Source of the DNA: Runella limosa DSM 17973
GTDB taxonomy: Bacteria > Bacteroidota > Bacteroidia > Cytophagales > Spirosomataceae
Assembly (NCBI RefSeq): GCF_000482465.1
Contig: NZ_KI519421.1
Span: forward strand, 132,321 to 183,983
Direction of reading: 5' to 3'
DNA length: 51,663 nt
Part shown: one piece after another, positions 1 through 10,380 of the stretch
How the letters are laid out: every line of letters starts with the position of its first letter
Position numbering within the stretch: position 1 is the first letter of the stretch
Translations under genes and position numbers: made by a program
The notes under the pieces: model-generated
The model's database searches: none
The model's input: only the letters and a program-made list of their open reading frames with translations
What the model was told of the DNA's origin: nothing

Positions 1-824
1 GGAATGATGTTAATCACCACGCAAGCCGTATCTTTCAAGCCTACATTGTCCTTCACTTCGTAACAGAATCCATCTTGACCCGTTACTCCTGGATTTGGCG
101 TATAAGTAAACGTACCGTCTGGGTTCAAGCTCACCGTTCCTTTCGTCGGTGGCGTCACTGGCGTCGTTGTTACCGTCAATGGTCCACCTTCTGGATCATC
201 ATCGTTGGTCAACACATTGCCCGTGAACGGCTTATCCTGTGGCGTTTCAGCGATATCGTTTGTCGCAATTGGTGGTAAATTGACCGAACAAGTCGTTCCT
301 GTATTGTCATAATTACTCTTGTAAACGTCAGCAAAGTTGATGGCATTTCCAATGTAGTTATTGTAATCACCAAAAAGCATTCCTGGCGCATCTGACTGCG
401 GGTCAGACGTATTTTCAAAAAGTCTCACGCCCGCTACGCAATTACCAGTAAGAGAAAATTTGAAAAGCATTTTTTCTTGCCCCGTTGTCCATGACATTGG
501 TGCACCAGTCGTAGAAATGCCGTGAAAATCCGAATTAGGTGCCGCCGTTGGAGCATAGACGGTTGAATTATCTGCCCAAACTCCACCATTGACTGACGTA
601 ATCGTCAATTTTGCATCTGCTATACTCTTGGGAAGCACGACTGTAATTTGAGTCCCACCTCCCACGTTGAACACTGCCGCCGAAAAATCGGGTTTACCAT
701 ATACTTCGTATTCACTCGTTGTGGAGTTGAATCGAATGGTTGTTTCTACTTTCTGAGCCATTGCTTGAACGCTCACAAAAAGCCCCCCGAACAAGATTAA
801 AAGATATTTTATCAATCGTTCCAT
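1..824 (-). CDS. secreted Ig/cadherin-like repeat protein, 3' end beyond window
   Basis: This reading frame starts at ATG 824 and stays open to the window edge (274 codons seen), so the C-terminus is missing. Residues 1 to about 23 form a signal peptide (MERLIKYLLILFGG, then a hydrophobic run ending AMAQ). A unique domain of about 150 residues follows. From about residue 180 there is a tandem Ig/cadherin-like module with [31 protein letters not shown] and CYEV motifs. That module closely resembles the first such domain of the next gene upstream (start 4315). It is the last visible gene of a minus-strand series of four. A role in adhesion or the cell-surface matrix is inferred from the repeats only; no catalytic motif is visible. 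Confidence 0.85.
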   Translation of the reverse strand, partial: MERLIKYLLILFGGLFVSVQAMAQKVETTIRFNSTTSEYEVYGKPDFSAAVFNVGGGTQITVVLPKSIADAKLTITSVNGGVWADNSTVYAPTAAPNSDFHGISTTGAPMSWTTGQEKMLFKFSLTGNCVAGVRLFENTSDPQSDAPGMLFGDYNNYIGNAINFADVYKSNYDNTGTTCSVNLPPIATNDIAETPQDKPFTGNVLTNDDDPEGGPLTVTTTPVTPPTKGTVSLNPDGTFTYTPNPGVTGQDGFCYEVKDNVGLKDTACVVINII

Positions 825-844
825 AATAATTAGTAGGGTAAGGT

Positions 845-3800
845 TTAAGGGATTTGTTCAAACATGTTATTGAAGTTGTACAATTGTCCAATGTTCAATC
901 GGTACAACAAAATGTTGTTCTGGATGTAAATGATGTCGTTGTTTGCACCCGCATACTTTACTTTTCCATCCATGTTGATATCCCCCTGTTTATAACCTAT
1001 GCCATTGTTGAAGTTGTAAGGGAGTGCCGCAAAATCCACCAAAATCTCATTCAATGGTTTGATCAAATCCGTATTGGCACCATCATACTTCAATCGGAAA
1101 TCAGATACTGCATTTCCAGCCCACAACGCCTTTTTACCTGGCAAGACCGTTGTGTTCATTTCAACTCTGTCATAGTTTAATGTTAAAACATTGGGTCGGT
1201 TCCAGACATTCGAACTATCCATCACCGTAAAATCTACCAACGTCCCAACGGTTGTCATTGGAATCGCTTTGTTGGTCATTACTCCGAGGTGATTGCGATG
1301 TTTTACCGAAACAAAGTAAGAAGTACTCGTTAGTCCCGTAAACGTCAATGCTGACGTTCCATCTACGGGTGACACTACATCTCCGTCTCTTTGTACCAAT
1401 CCTGAAGCCGTTTGAAGGACTACGGTGGAGTCAGATTTTGAGCGTAATTCCACGAATACCCAATCGACAATCGCATTACTCGTTCCAACGTTTGCACCTA
1501 ATACCGCAGCCGTCGTTAGTTCTCCTCCACCTTTCAGGTGTTTAAATCGAACACTTGTTAGTCCAAGGGAATCATTTAGCGCAGTATATGGCTCTTTTAA
1601 AGGAATCAAATTCAACCTACGTAAGTCATCACGCATCAAGCCATCGGTTGTTGCATATAATGCTCCTTGTAAAAGTACTTTCAGTACCAGTTTGGCCACT
1701 GGAGGAGGCAAAATCGTTAACGTTACCGTAGCTGAATCACATTTTACAGGTGTTCCACTGTCGCATACTTTATAAGTAAAAACATCACTACCAACAAACC
1801 CTGTCGTAGGTGTATAGGTGTAAGTTCCATCTGCATTAAATACCACCGTACCATTTGTTGGCGACGTTAACTTTGTAAAGCTCAACGGGGTATTATTATC
1901 AGGATCAAAATCATTTGTTGCCACCGTTCCGCTCACTGGCGTATTCATCGAAGTTACGTTAGCATCGTCCACTGCCACAGGAGGCTTATTGCCAATCAAC
2001 GGTGTTGGTAAAATCGTCACCGTCACCGTCGCTGTGTCACATAAACTTGGAGTCCCATTATCACAAATACTGTAGGTAAATGTGTCCTTACCAATGTATC
2101 CCGTTGTCGGTGTGTAAGTATAGGTACCATCGGGGTTTAACGCAACCGTACCATGAGCAGGATCCGTCAACTTCGTTGGTGTCCCCAACGTACCATTAGG
2201 GGTTCCTGTTGGATCTGGATCAACGTCATTGGCTTTGACTTTAATAACAACCGCCGTATTTAAGTACGTTTCGGTCGCATCATCTGCCGCAATTGGCTTG
2301 TTGTTTTCAACCGTTGGAGCTGGTAAAATATTGATAGTCACACAAGCGGTGGACTTTAAACCTGCATTGTCCGAAATTTCGTAACAAAACACATCCTGAC
2401 CCGTTGCTCCTGGATTTGGCGTATAGGTAAATGTACCGTTGGCATTCAGTACCACCGTTCCTTTGGTCGGCGGAGTCACGGGAGTAGTCGTCACCGTGAG
2501 TGGCCCTCCTTCTGGGTCACGGTCGTTGGTCAACACATTACCCGAAACTGGCTTGTCTTGTACGGTATTGAAGATGTCGTTAACAGCAATTGGTGGTAAG
2601 TTAGAATTGCTACAAACACGGTAATGAATTGAGTTCGACACTTCGTAACAGCTATCCAATTGCGTGACTTTTGAATAGAGCACATCTCCAACGACAAAAT
2701 TTATTGGCTTGGTTCTATACACAGCTACAACCGCATAATATCCCGTATCGACTGCGGCAAATGAAGCACTGCTACTGATGGCCTTTATTTTGTTGGTTGT
2801 TTCCTCAATCAATACGTAGGTGGTCGTCACCCCTGCGGTTGTACTTGGATTGGCAGTAAAGGTAATCGTAGTGGGTGCTGTCGTATAATCACAAGCACCA
2901 CAAACTCGGAAGGCAAGCGGAGTCGAATACTTCAAACAACCACTCGTACTATATACCTCCGTAATTCTTTTTCCAACCGTTGCATCCTTCAAGGTATCGG
3001 CATAATAAGCGCCCACCACGTAGTAGTTACCCGCATTCACGCCCGTAAAACTTGGCCCTGTGGCGTTCGTTTTCACGATTTGGCCATTCGCCATGTCAAC
3101 CAAAAAATAGGTTTTTAGATAGCCCGCTGGTTCATTGGTCACCGTCAACGTTACATTGGCAGGTGCGGCATTGTAATCACAGGCCGTTGGCGTAGGAGGC
3201 AATGGAGGAATGGGAGATTCACAATCGTTAATTTGCACCGCGACCGAATCGGCGGGGCTGTAACAATTGGCTACTTTATGGTAGTACAACGCATAAAATT
3301 TACCACTTGCACTCACCGTAAGATCGGTAAGCGTATCAGAAGGCGAGGTTGGCACTTTATGGGTACTCCAAATCAGCGTTGTTCCCGCTGGTTTAGTGCC
3401 TGTATTGGTTAACGTAGCCAACAAAACCGTCGTTGCTGGACATGAGTTCAACAACGAAGTGGCCGTAATCACGGGAGCAACAGTACCTGCTGGACAATTA
3501 CATACGTTAATAGTAACAGTCACTGAATCGGCAGGACTGTAACAGTTATTCGTCGCGTCAAAAAATGCGGCATAGTATTTCCCTGCCCCCAGCCCTGAGA
3601 CATCACTTAGCTTGTTAATCGTTGTGGCAACTTTAGAACTGTGCCACGTAAGGGTTGTATTTGCGGGTAAATTACTGGCCGTAATCGACCCCAAATTTAC
3701 TAACGTAGCTGGACATACGTTAGACTTTAAAGTACTACTCAACACTGGTGAGGCTGTACCTGCCAAACAAGGCGTGTTACAATTGGTAGCAATGGCCACA

Positions 3801-4315
3801 ATCCCAGCGTTTGACGTGGTATAACAACCTGAAGCGTCTCGGTATGCGACAAAATAAATAACGGGGGTTGAAGTAGGTGTCACCACCGTGTTCGAAATTC
3901 GGTTGGCATCTGTCGCCACTGGATCGGTGTGAAAAGTAACAACCGAACCCGTAGGTTTTCCCGTGCTGTCCACCGAGGCTTTTAAATCGACGGTTGTTGT
4001 GGCACAGGCATTGGTGACAACCAGTATAGGGGTGGGCTGACTGTAACAGACAGGACTCCCGCCCAAATTATAAACGGCATAATACAAACCTGGTGCGACC
4101 GCTTGCGCTTGGGCACTTGTCATAAGGTTTGCGCTCCCCACGGGCAAATCGCTGTGCCATTCGAAGGTCGCCCCCGACGGCACGCTTGCTGGCTGATATG
4201 CTGTAATATTCACTTGCGGTGTTTGGGAATGCACTTCCCCAAACACCGCAAGCAAAAGTACCATACAGCACCCAACTGCCCTTTTTAAGATGAATAATTT
4301 ATTTCTCATGTTCAT
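845..4315 (-). CDS. large secreted multi-domain Ig/cadherin-like protein with dockerin-like C-terminus
   Basis: About 1156 residues from ATG 4315. ATG 4309 is also possible, and a TTG at 4333 is less likely because it lies next to the stop of the upstream gene. A signal peptide ends near VHSQ. Residues about 30-370 hold four Cys-containing Ig-like repeats (NCYSPADSV recurs), followed by two further Cys-paired segments. Three cadherin-like domains follow at about 569-662, 666-770 and 774-870, each with P-x-A-x-D-D/N, G-T-x-x-x-N-x-D-G-T-x-T-Y-T-P and a final T-x-x-I-L-P. The C-terminal 280 residues hold a [14 protein letters not shown] module and a dockerin-like loop ([11 protein letters not shown], then GANNDIIYI). 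Extracellular structure or adhesion is inferred. It sits 20 bp upstream of the partial gene and just downstream of an RCC1-type gene, probably in one operon. Confidence 0.88.
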   Translation of the reverse strand: MNMRNKLFILKRAVGCCMVLLLAVFGEVHSQTPQVNITAYQPASVPSGATFEWHSDLPVGSANLMTSAQAQAVAPGLYYAVYNLGGSPVCYSQPTPILVVTNACATTTVDLKASVDSTGKPTGSVVTFHTDPVATDANRISNTVVTPTSTPVIYFVAYRDASGCYTTSNAGIVAIATNCNTPCLAGTASPVLSSTLKSNVCPATLVNLGSITASNLPANTTLTWHSSKVATTINKLSDVSGLGAGKYYAAFFDATNNCYSPADSVTVTINVCNCPAGTVAPVITATSLLNSCPATTVLLATLTNTGTKPAGTTLIWSTHKVPTSPSDTLTDLTVSASGKFYALYYHKVANCYSPADSVAVQINDCESPIPPLPPTPTACDYNAAPANVTLTVTNEPAGYLKTYFLVDMANGQIVKTNATGPSFTGVNAGNYYVVGAYYADTLKDATVGKRITEVYSTSGCLKYSTPLAFRVCGACDYTTAPTTITFTANPSTTAGVTTTYVLIEETTNKIKAISSSASFAAVDTGYYAVVAVYRTKPINFVVGDVLYSKVTQLDSCYEVSNSIHYRVCSNSNLPPIAVNDIFNTVQDKPVSGNVLTNDRDPEGGPLTVTTTPVTPPTKGTVVLNANGTFTYTPNPGATGQDVFCYEISDNAGLKSTACVTINILPAPTVENNKPIAADDATETYLNTAVVIKVKANDVDPDPTGTPNGTLGTPTKLTDPAHGTVALNPDGTYTYTPTTGYIGKDTFTYSICDNGTPSLCDTATVTVTILPTPLIGNKPPVAVDDANVTSMNTPVSGTVATNDFDPDNNTPLSFTKLTSPTNGTVVFNADGTYTYTPTTGFVGSDVFTYKVCDSGTPVKCDSATVTLTILPPPVAKLVLKVLLQGALYATTDGLMRDDLRRLNLIPLKEPYTALNDSLGLTSVRFKHLKGGGELTTAAVLGANVGTSNAIVDWVFVELRSKSDSTVVLQTASGLVQRDGDVVSPVDGTSALTFTGLTSTSYFVSVKHRNHLGVMTNKAIPMTTVGTLVDFTVMDSSNVWNRPNVLTLNYDRVEMNTTVLPGKKALWAGNAVSDFRLKYDGANTDLIKPLNEILVDFAALPYNFNNGIGYKQGDINMDGKVKYAGANNDIIYIQNNILLYRLNIGQLYNFNNMFEQIP

Positions 4316-4339
4316 ATCATTTATAAGGGGCAACTGGTT

Positions 4340-6463
4340 TTATTTCTTCAACATCGGACCCACTGATGGTACACATTCCAGCGTCCAAACATCGACAATG
4401 GCTTTTTTCGACTCTTTTGTCAAATCGGCTGCACAACTACCCGCCTGCCCAATCGTAAATTGGAAGGCATTGGTCAACGTGCTACCATCGTAGTTAATCG
4501 GAATGTGTAACGTCTGAACTCCCGTTGCTGCGACTGTTAAACTACTAAACCCAGCGGGCAAACTCATCCCTGATCCGCTGACCGTAATGGGTGAAAACAA
4601 ACCTGCGGTAGTGACATTGACCGTCACCAACAGCGACAGCTTTGAAGGTGTCCCTTGTACTGGGGCTGGGTAAAGTTGGGTTTTTGAGCAATCGATGGTG
4701 CCCGCCGCGGGGGCAGGATCTCCCAAAGGACCACCCGTACCAGGGCTGGTGTTACAACTCAACAATAGTTCATTGGCAATAGGTACAGGGAAGAACGTAA
4801 AGTACGAACTGGTTCCATCATTACCATAAGATGTTTTTCCAAGCCCAGCATTAGCAGCTAGCTGCCCAACAACATACCCCCGTCCCGACTGCGATATAAC
4901 AAAAAACTGTTCAGCGATGCTACTACCTGATTTAATCAGTTTTTTTGCCCCTGCATAGTTCACCGCCTCATAGGTCCACGAGTACCGCGAAATTGAGTTA
5001 GCACTAAGCACATCTTTACAGTCATCAGCAAACTCCCCTACCTCTCCTATTGCTTTTTCGCCTTGAAAATTGACCAACGACAAGAAGTTCCCCGCATAAA
5101 TGGTATTTTGAATCCTCGTATCGTTTTTACCCGTCCAATACACTTTTCCGTTGTCGCCAGCCACAAGCGTCGCGGTATGATAATCACTTCCAAACTCCCT
5201 CCCCCACATAATGTCCATTATTTTCGTCGCTCCTGGGGGCATAGCCATCTCTACAAATTTATTCAGGTAAAACAGTGAATCTGTACCCGTTGGGTTGCGT
5301 TTGAATTCATCCGTAGCTGTAGGAACTGTTTTCAAAGGAGCAAGCACGTAGTTCGTATAATACGCTTCTGGTTTGGTATAGGCAGCATCAATATATCGCT
5401 TTGAGATTCGCCAAACCCCCGCCGCATAAGCCTTGCCACTGGCCGCAATGGCAAAAGACGTTGCATAATTATCTAGTTTAGCCACTTTGATGTCAATAAT
5501 ATCTTCTCCCGCAGGAAAAGGGACTTCGCGGGGAGCAATCAAGGTTACTTTACCATTCGTTTCGTTCGCGGTGAGGGTCGGAGGAGTTGGAAGTGGGAAA
5601 AGCGAGGGGACGCCTGTTGCATGTACACTACCCATTCCTCCAGTGTAGTAAATTTTTCCATCGTTCCCCTTTAAATAAATATTTGGAAGTGCAGTGTTTA
5701 CCTTACCCACCCATACATTGGTGTATTTGAAACTGGCGTCCGCCCCCGTAGGTTTAGAAATTTCACCGAAAGTAGTGGTGTTTACGGCTCCACCATCACC
5801 AATGTGATAGGCTTTTCCCGATGCGCCAATCGCTACCCAATAATAGGAGTTTTTTGCCACGTCAAAATCTACAAATTCGCTCTCTCCTAAAATCGTCAAC
5901 GGGACTGGCGACCGCTTGGCCCTCGTGGTATCAGAATAACTGGGTGGTGTTCCAAGTGTCCATCCCGCAACCGTTCCGACAAGCCCCGCATTGATTCCCC
6001 AAGCGCACATTTTGCCAGAAGCCGTCAAACAAAAGAAAGTGTTCGCGTAATTATAGGTAGCTCCTTCGTAAATCGTCATCCGTACTTTTTTAACGGCTTC
6101 GTTGCCAGGCACCAATACTTTATACGGCGTTACCTGATACGAATTCTCAAGGGTTGTCGATGTACCATTCCGATTGGCATGAATCGTAAAAAATAGGTTT
6201 GCACCCCAGGTATAGACCCGCCCGTCGGTGGTCAAACCGATGGTTGCCATTGTTTCATTGTTCTTGTAGTGCGACGATATATCGGCCCACGCCAACGAAG
6301 AAACGGCCTGTTTGCCCAAATCTGAGCCAAACTGAGCCAGTACGTTTTGCCCAACCAAAAGTGAGCAACAAAACAATAAACTTAACAGCGCACAGCGAAG
6401 CTTGTCTCCTGACAACCTCGTCCGTACTTGATTCAAGAGTAAGGGGTAATAAGATGTTCTCAT
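4340..6463 (-). CDS. secreted RCC1-repeat (beta-propeller) protein, paralog of the 6547-8721 product
   Basis: 707 residues from ATG 6463. This start is chosen because its product begins MRTSYYPLL, which aligns with MKAFFYPLL at the start of the paralog; a reading from 6514 would add 17 residues that the paralog lacks. A signal peptide ends at VLAQ, just before FGSD. The body has RCC1-type blades with recurring GLTTDGRVYTWGAN, AIGASGKAYHIG, GNDGKIYYTGG and AASGKAYAAG motifs. The last 130 residues form a separate beta-rich domain (IDCSKTQLYPAPVQGTP) shared almost exactly with the paralog. RCC1 propellers mediate binding, but the ligand here is unknown. It lacks a recognisable T9SS C-terminal sorting domain. 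The downstream gene begins within about 25 bp, so co-transcription is likely. Confidence 0.88.
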   Translation of the reverse strand: MRTSYYPLLLNQVRTRLSGDKLRCALLSLLFCCSLLVGQNVLAQFGSDLGKQAVSSLAWADISSHYKNNETMATIGLTTDGRVYTWGANLFFTIHANRNGTSTTLENSYQVTPYKVLVPGNEAVKKVRMTIYEGATYNYANTFFCLTASGKMCAWGINAGLVGTVAGWTLGTPPSYSDTTRAKRSPVPLTILGESEFVDFDVAKNSYYWVAIGASGKAYHIGDGGAVNTTTFGEISKPTGADASFKYTNVWVGKVNTALPNIYLKGNDGKIYYTGGMGSVHATGVPSLFPLPTPPTLTANETNGKVTLIAPREVPFPAGEDIIDIKVAKLDNYATSFAIAASGKAYAAGVWRISKRYIDAAYTKPEAYYTNYVLAPLKTVPTATDEFKRNPTGTDSLFYLNKFVEMAMPPGATKIMDIMWGREFGSDYHTATLVAGDNGKVYWTGKNDTRIQNTIYAGNFLSLVNFQGEKAIGEVGEFADDCKDVLSANSISRYSWTYEAVNYAGAKKLIKSGSSIAEQFFVISQSGRGYVVGQLAANAGLGKTSYGNDGTSSYFTFFPVPIANELLLSCNTSPGTGGPLGDPAPAAGTIDCSKTQLYPAPVQGTPSKLSLLVTVNVTTAGLFSPITVSGSGMSLPAGFSSLTVAATGVQTLHIPINYDGSTLTNAFQFTIGQAGSCAADLTKESKKAIVDVWTLECVPSVGPMLKK

Positions 6464-6546
6464 TTTATTGATAAATTTTGTCGTTACGAGTTTTTCAACG
6501 TTATCAATTTTCAAAATAGGGTTTCACGTTGTTGCGGAGGTAGTAG

Positions 6547-8721
6547 TTATTTACTAAGTACGCCTGGCGTAATCGCCGAACAGTTGTTCAAGCTCCACAC
6601 CCTCGTAATTTCGTTGGAAGGCTTGTTGGTCAAATCGGCCGAACAGCTTCCCGCCTGCCCAATCGTAAATTGGAAAGCATTGGTCAACGCCGTCCCGTCA
6701 TATTTAATAGGAATGTGGAACGTCTGTACACCCGTCGTCGTGGCCGTCACTTTGTCAAAGCCACTCACCAAGCTCATGCCCGAGCCGCTGATGGTAATGG
6801 GAGCAAAATCACCCACCGTTGTGACGTTGATGGTCACCAAAAGCGAAAGCTCCGACGGCGTTCCTTGCACTGGGGCAGGATACAATTTCGTCTTTGAACA
6901 ATCAATCACCCCCACCCCTGGCGTTGATACGGGTTCACCCAACGGGCCACCCGTACCTGGGCTGGTGTTGCAGCTTAATAGTAACTCGTTGGCAATGGGT
7001 ACTGGATAGGGTGAAATTGTAAATCCTATTGTCTCCCCAACGGGGTATATTTTTCCAGTACCTGTATTTGCCGTCATATTTCCCACAAAATACCCTCGCC
7101 CTGTTTTGGAAATGATACCTACATCTCCATTATTAGCTCCCTCTTTTTGTGAAATCTGAAATAACTTGGCCGCCCCCCTGTAGTTTATAGCTTCATAAGT
7201 CCAGGAATAAGGCACAAAAGCATTGGCTTGAAATATATTATTACATAAATCAGGGGTTACGAATGGCCCACTGTTTGTCAATGAAAGAAAGTTACCCGCC
7301 ATCCAGCTCACATCATCTGGTTCACCCGAGTCCCTGTTTGAGCCACTCCAGTACACCTTCCCATTATCGCCAACAAATAGCGTGTTCGACAAATAGTCTA
7401 GCTTTGAGTTAGCTGTTGCATCAACTATTTTAGCCCCTCCAGGCAAAGACGCCACTTCGGTAAATGTTTTCAAGTAATACAAACTATCGTAGGCCGCACC
7501 AGGCGTAGCTACTGTAGCCAATTGGGAACCAGGAGTCGATTTTAACGGGGCTGAATACTGATTTCTGTAATATGCCGATGCAACAGTACTCTGTGTACCC
7601 TTCCAAGCACCCGCTATATAGGCTTTCCCGCTTGCACTTATAGCAATGGTTACACTCTGCTTACTTCTCCCATCGGATAGTACTTTTATAATATCTTCTC
7701 CGACAGGAAAGGGTACTTGCACTGGTACAAGGTTTAATACATTACCATTTGTTTGGTCAGTAGTTCCACTCGCAAGGTCATAAAATGCAGCGACTCCCGT
7801 ATTGAATTGGTTTAATTGAGCCCCAGTGTAATAGATATTACCATCATTTCCTTTTAAATAGATACGCTTATGATAGGGCGAAATATCTGACGCGTAAATG
7901 GGTAACCAAACTTTAGTGTATTTGAATGACGCACTCGCGCCAGCTGGAAAGGGCATAGCTGTAAATGTGCTGGCCTGCCCATTCGCAACTCCAGTACCTG
8001 ATGCTGAACCACCAATATAGTACGCCTTACCCGATGCCCCAATGGCAACCGCATAATTAAAGAAGTCAAATGTGGTGGCATCAAAATCAACTACACTGGT
8101 TTCGGTCGATACTTTTAACAGTTTGGGCGTCCTTAATGCCTGCGCCGTTGAAACCGTTCCTTGAGTAGTAAGTGGCCAGCCAGAACCATACTCGGCGGTA
8201 CTCAACAAGCCTTGGCTTGAAAAATAGCCACTCCAGTTTAGGGTCCCATTTATACCCCAGGCATATAATTTTCCACTCTGGGTAAGGCAAAAGAATTGAG
8301 GGCCTGATGCGTTACTCTGAATAGCGCGTACTTTAATAGGTGTTTCGCCAGCAGGGCTCGGTATAAAATAGGGGGTCGGAATCCATTGTGCTCCAGTACC
8401 ACCACTCAATGTACCAGTCTGAGTGGTGATGACATAGTTTGTATTTGAACCCCATACATATATCCGATTATCGGTTGTTAGCCCTATAGAATGAGACCCA
8501 TACTCTGCCCCGTAGTTTGCACCAATAGAAGAAATATGATCCCATGCCAGTGTTGAAAGGGCGGGGGCGCCTATATCAGAACCAAACTGAGCCTGGACAG
8601 TTTGCTGCCCAAGAAGTAATAAGTTTACTAATAAATAAACGATGTGCGACCGATAAGGTCTGCCCTCGGGCATCCTTACTAAAAAATGTTTTCGAAGCAA
8701 GGGGTAGAAAAATGCTTTCAT
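6547..8721 (-). CDS. secreted RCC1-repeat (beta-propeller) protein
   Basis: 724 residues, with a signal peptide ending TVQAQ, just before FGSD. RCC1-type propeller repeats are spread over residues about 45-590 (GLTTDNRIYVWGSN, CLTQSGKLYAWGIN, AIGASGKAYYIGG, GNDGNIYYTGA, AISASGKAYIAG, VGDNGKVYWSG). A C-terminal domain starts at IDCSKTKLYPAPVQGTP. It is the first gene of a minus-strand series of four and is separated from the divergent LytTR regulator by 892 bp. The paralog immediately downstream indicates tandem duplication. The C-terminal domains are far more alike than the propellers, which suggests that the blades diversified for different ligands while the tail kept one job, perhaps surface attachment. 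That last point is inference. Confidence 0.88.
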   Translation of the reverse strand: MKAFFYPLLRKHFLVRMPEGRPYRSHIVYLLVNLLLLGQQTVQAQFGSDIGAPALSTLAWDHISSIGANYGAEYGSHSIGLTTDNRIYVWGSNTNYVITTQTGTLSGGTGAQWIPTPYFIPSPAGETPIKVRAIQSNASGPQFFCLTQSGKLYAWGINGTLNWSGYFSSQGLLSTAEYGSGWPLTTQGTVSTAQALRTPKLLKVSTETSVVDFDATTFDFFNYAVAIGASGKAYYIGGSASGTGVANGQASTFTAMPFPAGASASFKYTKVWLPIYASDISPYHKRIYLKGNDGNIYYTGAQLNQFNTGVAAFYDLASGTTDQTNGNVLNLVPVQVPFPVGEDIIKVLSDGRSKQSVTIAISASGKAYIAGAWKGTQSTVASAYYRNQYSAPLKSTPGSQLATVATPGAAYDSLYYLKTFTEVASLPGGAKIVDATANSKLDYLSNTLFVGDNGKVYWSGSNRDSGEPDDVSWMAGNFLSLTNSGPFVTPDLCNNIFQANAFVPYSWTYEAINYRGAAKLFQISQKEGANNGDVGIISKTGRGYFVGNMTANTGTGKIYPVGETIGFTISPYPVPIANELLLSCNTSPGTGGPLGEPVSTPGVGVIDCSKTKLYPAPVQGTPSELSLLVTINVTTVGDFAPITISGSGMSLVSGFDKVTATTTGVQTFHIPIKYDGTALTNAFQFTIGQAGSCSADLTNKPSNEITRVWSLNNCSAITPGVLSK

Positions 8722-9613
8722 ATACGATACTGTTTTTAAGGTTGCTGACCCTAGGAATAAAATAAAGGAAAAGAGGTAAATAGCTTGAACTTGGTATTAG
8801 TTGTTGTGCCTACTTACTTACATAAACTGCACACCATAAAGCACGCTAAAATGACACCAAGAATGCGAGAAGTAACAAGAGATTCAAACAAAATGGCGAG
8901 TTAGATAAATGAAATGGCGACATATTCCATTCAACATAAATATACCAAATACAAAGACATTGTACCTAGCAATAAGTTTACCAAGTATTCATTGTATCGG
9001 TCATTAAAGTGCTTGATATTACACAAAATGGCGGTTTCTAGCCATGTATATACATCTACATAACATCAATGACAAAATAGGCCAATGACCATAAAAAGCC
9101 CCCTTATCAATAATGATGCCATTTTCTAAATAGGTTCATTACCATAGATATACACTGCCATATAAAGACCCAAAATAAGGATTTTATGAGACAAGCCCCC
9201 CCGAAGTTTACTTAAAACCTACACTTTCTATTGCAATCAAAAACATACCATTGGTAATTATGTTGTAAAACCTCAGGTTCACCCTTGAAAATGCCTTACA
9301 CGAATCTGATTTTTAAAAAAATAAGGTGGGATGTACCAAAAATAACATCATTATACCTTCCAAATCGTATGATTTTATGCTAAATTACAAATATACTTTC
9401 CTAAAATAATATATAACAAAATGGCTACTTTATACAATGTAATGTCAAATAAGCTTAACATACATACAAAAAGTATATACTCTATATCCTATTTACCAAA
9501 AAAATGGACGAAGAATATCTGTATTTTTATTCAAAAAAACATGTTACTTTGTCCCAAAGTGTTAGTCCTATCCTGAACTTACCATTCTTCAAGCATTTAA
9601 AGCAGAGAACTTT
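8722..9613. other. 892-bp AT-rich divergent intergenic region
   Basis: No gene could be supported here; both strands are interrupted by frequent stops. The region lies between the divergent starts of the secreted-protein series (8721, minus) and the LytTR regulator (9614, plus), so it must hold promoters for both. It is strongly AT-rich. The octamer AAAATGGC occurs at 8890-8897, 9025-9032, 9118-9125 (reverse) and 9418-9425, with the close variant GAAATGGCG at 8911-8919. This is more than expected by eye in DNA this AT-rich. No clear terminator hairpin was found. Confidence 0.6.
8891..8920. promoter_or_regulatory. candidate LytTR binding site: 9-bp direct repeat with 12-bp spacer
   Basis: AAATGGCGA occurs at 8891-8899 and again, identically, at 8912-8920, leaving exactly 12 bp between the copies. 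LytTR-domain regulators (AgrA, AlgR and ComE are examples) bind pairs of roughly 9-bp direct repeats about 21 bp apart centre to centre. A second, weaker pair may exist at 9419-9427 and 9440-9448 (AAATGGCTA and TAATGTCAA, 6 of 9 matching, same spacing). The site lies about 170 bp upstream of the RCC1 gene and 690 bp from the LytTR gene. Assignment to that regulator is inference. Confidence 0.45.
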
Positions 9614-10309
9614 ATGAAAAATTTGGCCGCACTAATTATTGACGACGACCCAGAACAAGCTGATTACCTGAAAAGTATCCTAGAAAAATTACCCATTTTT
9701 CTTTCCATCAAAATTATCAATGACTCTACCCAAGGCTATGCCGAACTCCTTGACAACGAGTACGATTTACTTTTTTTGGACATGGAGATGCCCACGTTAA
9801 GCGGTATAGAGCTCATCAAATCGCTGGCACTGCCACCAACCATTGTGGTCACTTCCCATCCAGGATATGCTGCCGAGTGTTTTGACCTCGACGATGTGGT
9901 GGATTTTGTAGAAAAACCATTTACCGTCACGCGTATCAGCAGAGCAATCCGCAGGGCTATGGAGAAAGTTGTAGAAAAGCTAGACGCAAATACGGTTTAT
10001 TTTAAGGCAGGACACCGAAATCAACAGTATAAACTTGACGAAATTTTATACATAGAGGCCGATGGAATTTACAGTATGATTTATTTGAAGTCTGGAGAAC
10101 GAAGCCTTATCAACAGCAATATTTCGGAAGTAGAAAAGCAGCTACAACATACCCAGCTTGTCCGTCTTCACAAGTCTTATATTTATAATTGTATCCATAT
10201 CGCTTCTTTTGATAGCCGTCATTTATGGATTGGTAACCAAAAATTTGCATTGGGTGTAAGTTACCGAGGTCGTTTGGCTGAATACTTAAACGTTGACCCT
10301 AATTTTTAA
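9614..10309 (+). CDS. LytTR-family two-component response regulator
   Basis: 231 residues. The N-terminal receiver domain (1-120) has the acidic pocket D10-D11-D12, the phospho-acceptor Asp56 (FLDMEMP), a Thr/Ser switch at TSHPGYA and Lys101 (VEKPF). The C-terminal LytTR DNA-binding domain (about 130-230) has the usual pattern: HRNQQYKLDEILYIEAD, then LVRLHKSYIYN. It is a cytoplasmic DNA-binding protein. The histidine kinase gene follows 71 bp downstream and is its likely partner. A likely target is the divergent secreted-protein series, because the shared intergenic region carries LytTR-type direct repeats. Confidence 0.95.
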   Translation: MKNLAALIIDDDPEQADYLKSILEKLPIFLSIKIINDSTQGYAELLDNEYDLLFLDMEMPTLSGIELIKSLALPPTIVVTSHPGYAAECFDLDDVVDFVEKPFTVTRISRAIRRAMEKVVEKLDANTVYFKAGHRNQQYKLDEILYIEADGIYSMIYLKSGERSLINSNISEVEKQLQHTQLVRLHKSYIYNCIHIASFDSRHLWIGNQKFALGVSYRGRLAEYLNVDPNF

Positions 10310-10380
10310 ACCTTGACAATAGGATAGTGATAGCTAAAATAATATTTTTTAGTGTCACTATCTGTAAGCGTATTAATCAC

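Noticed and set aside
1425-1775. Plus-strand open frame of 116 codons within the large secreted-protein gene
   Set aside because: It lies opposite a well-supported coding sequence and has no recognisable family features, signal or own context.
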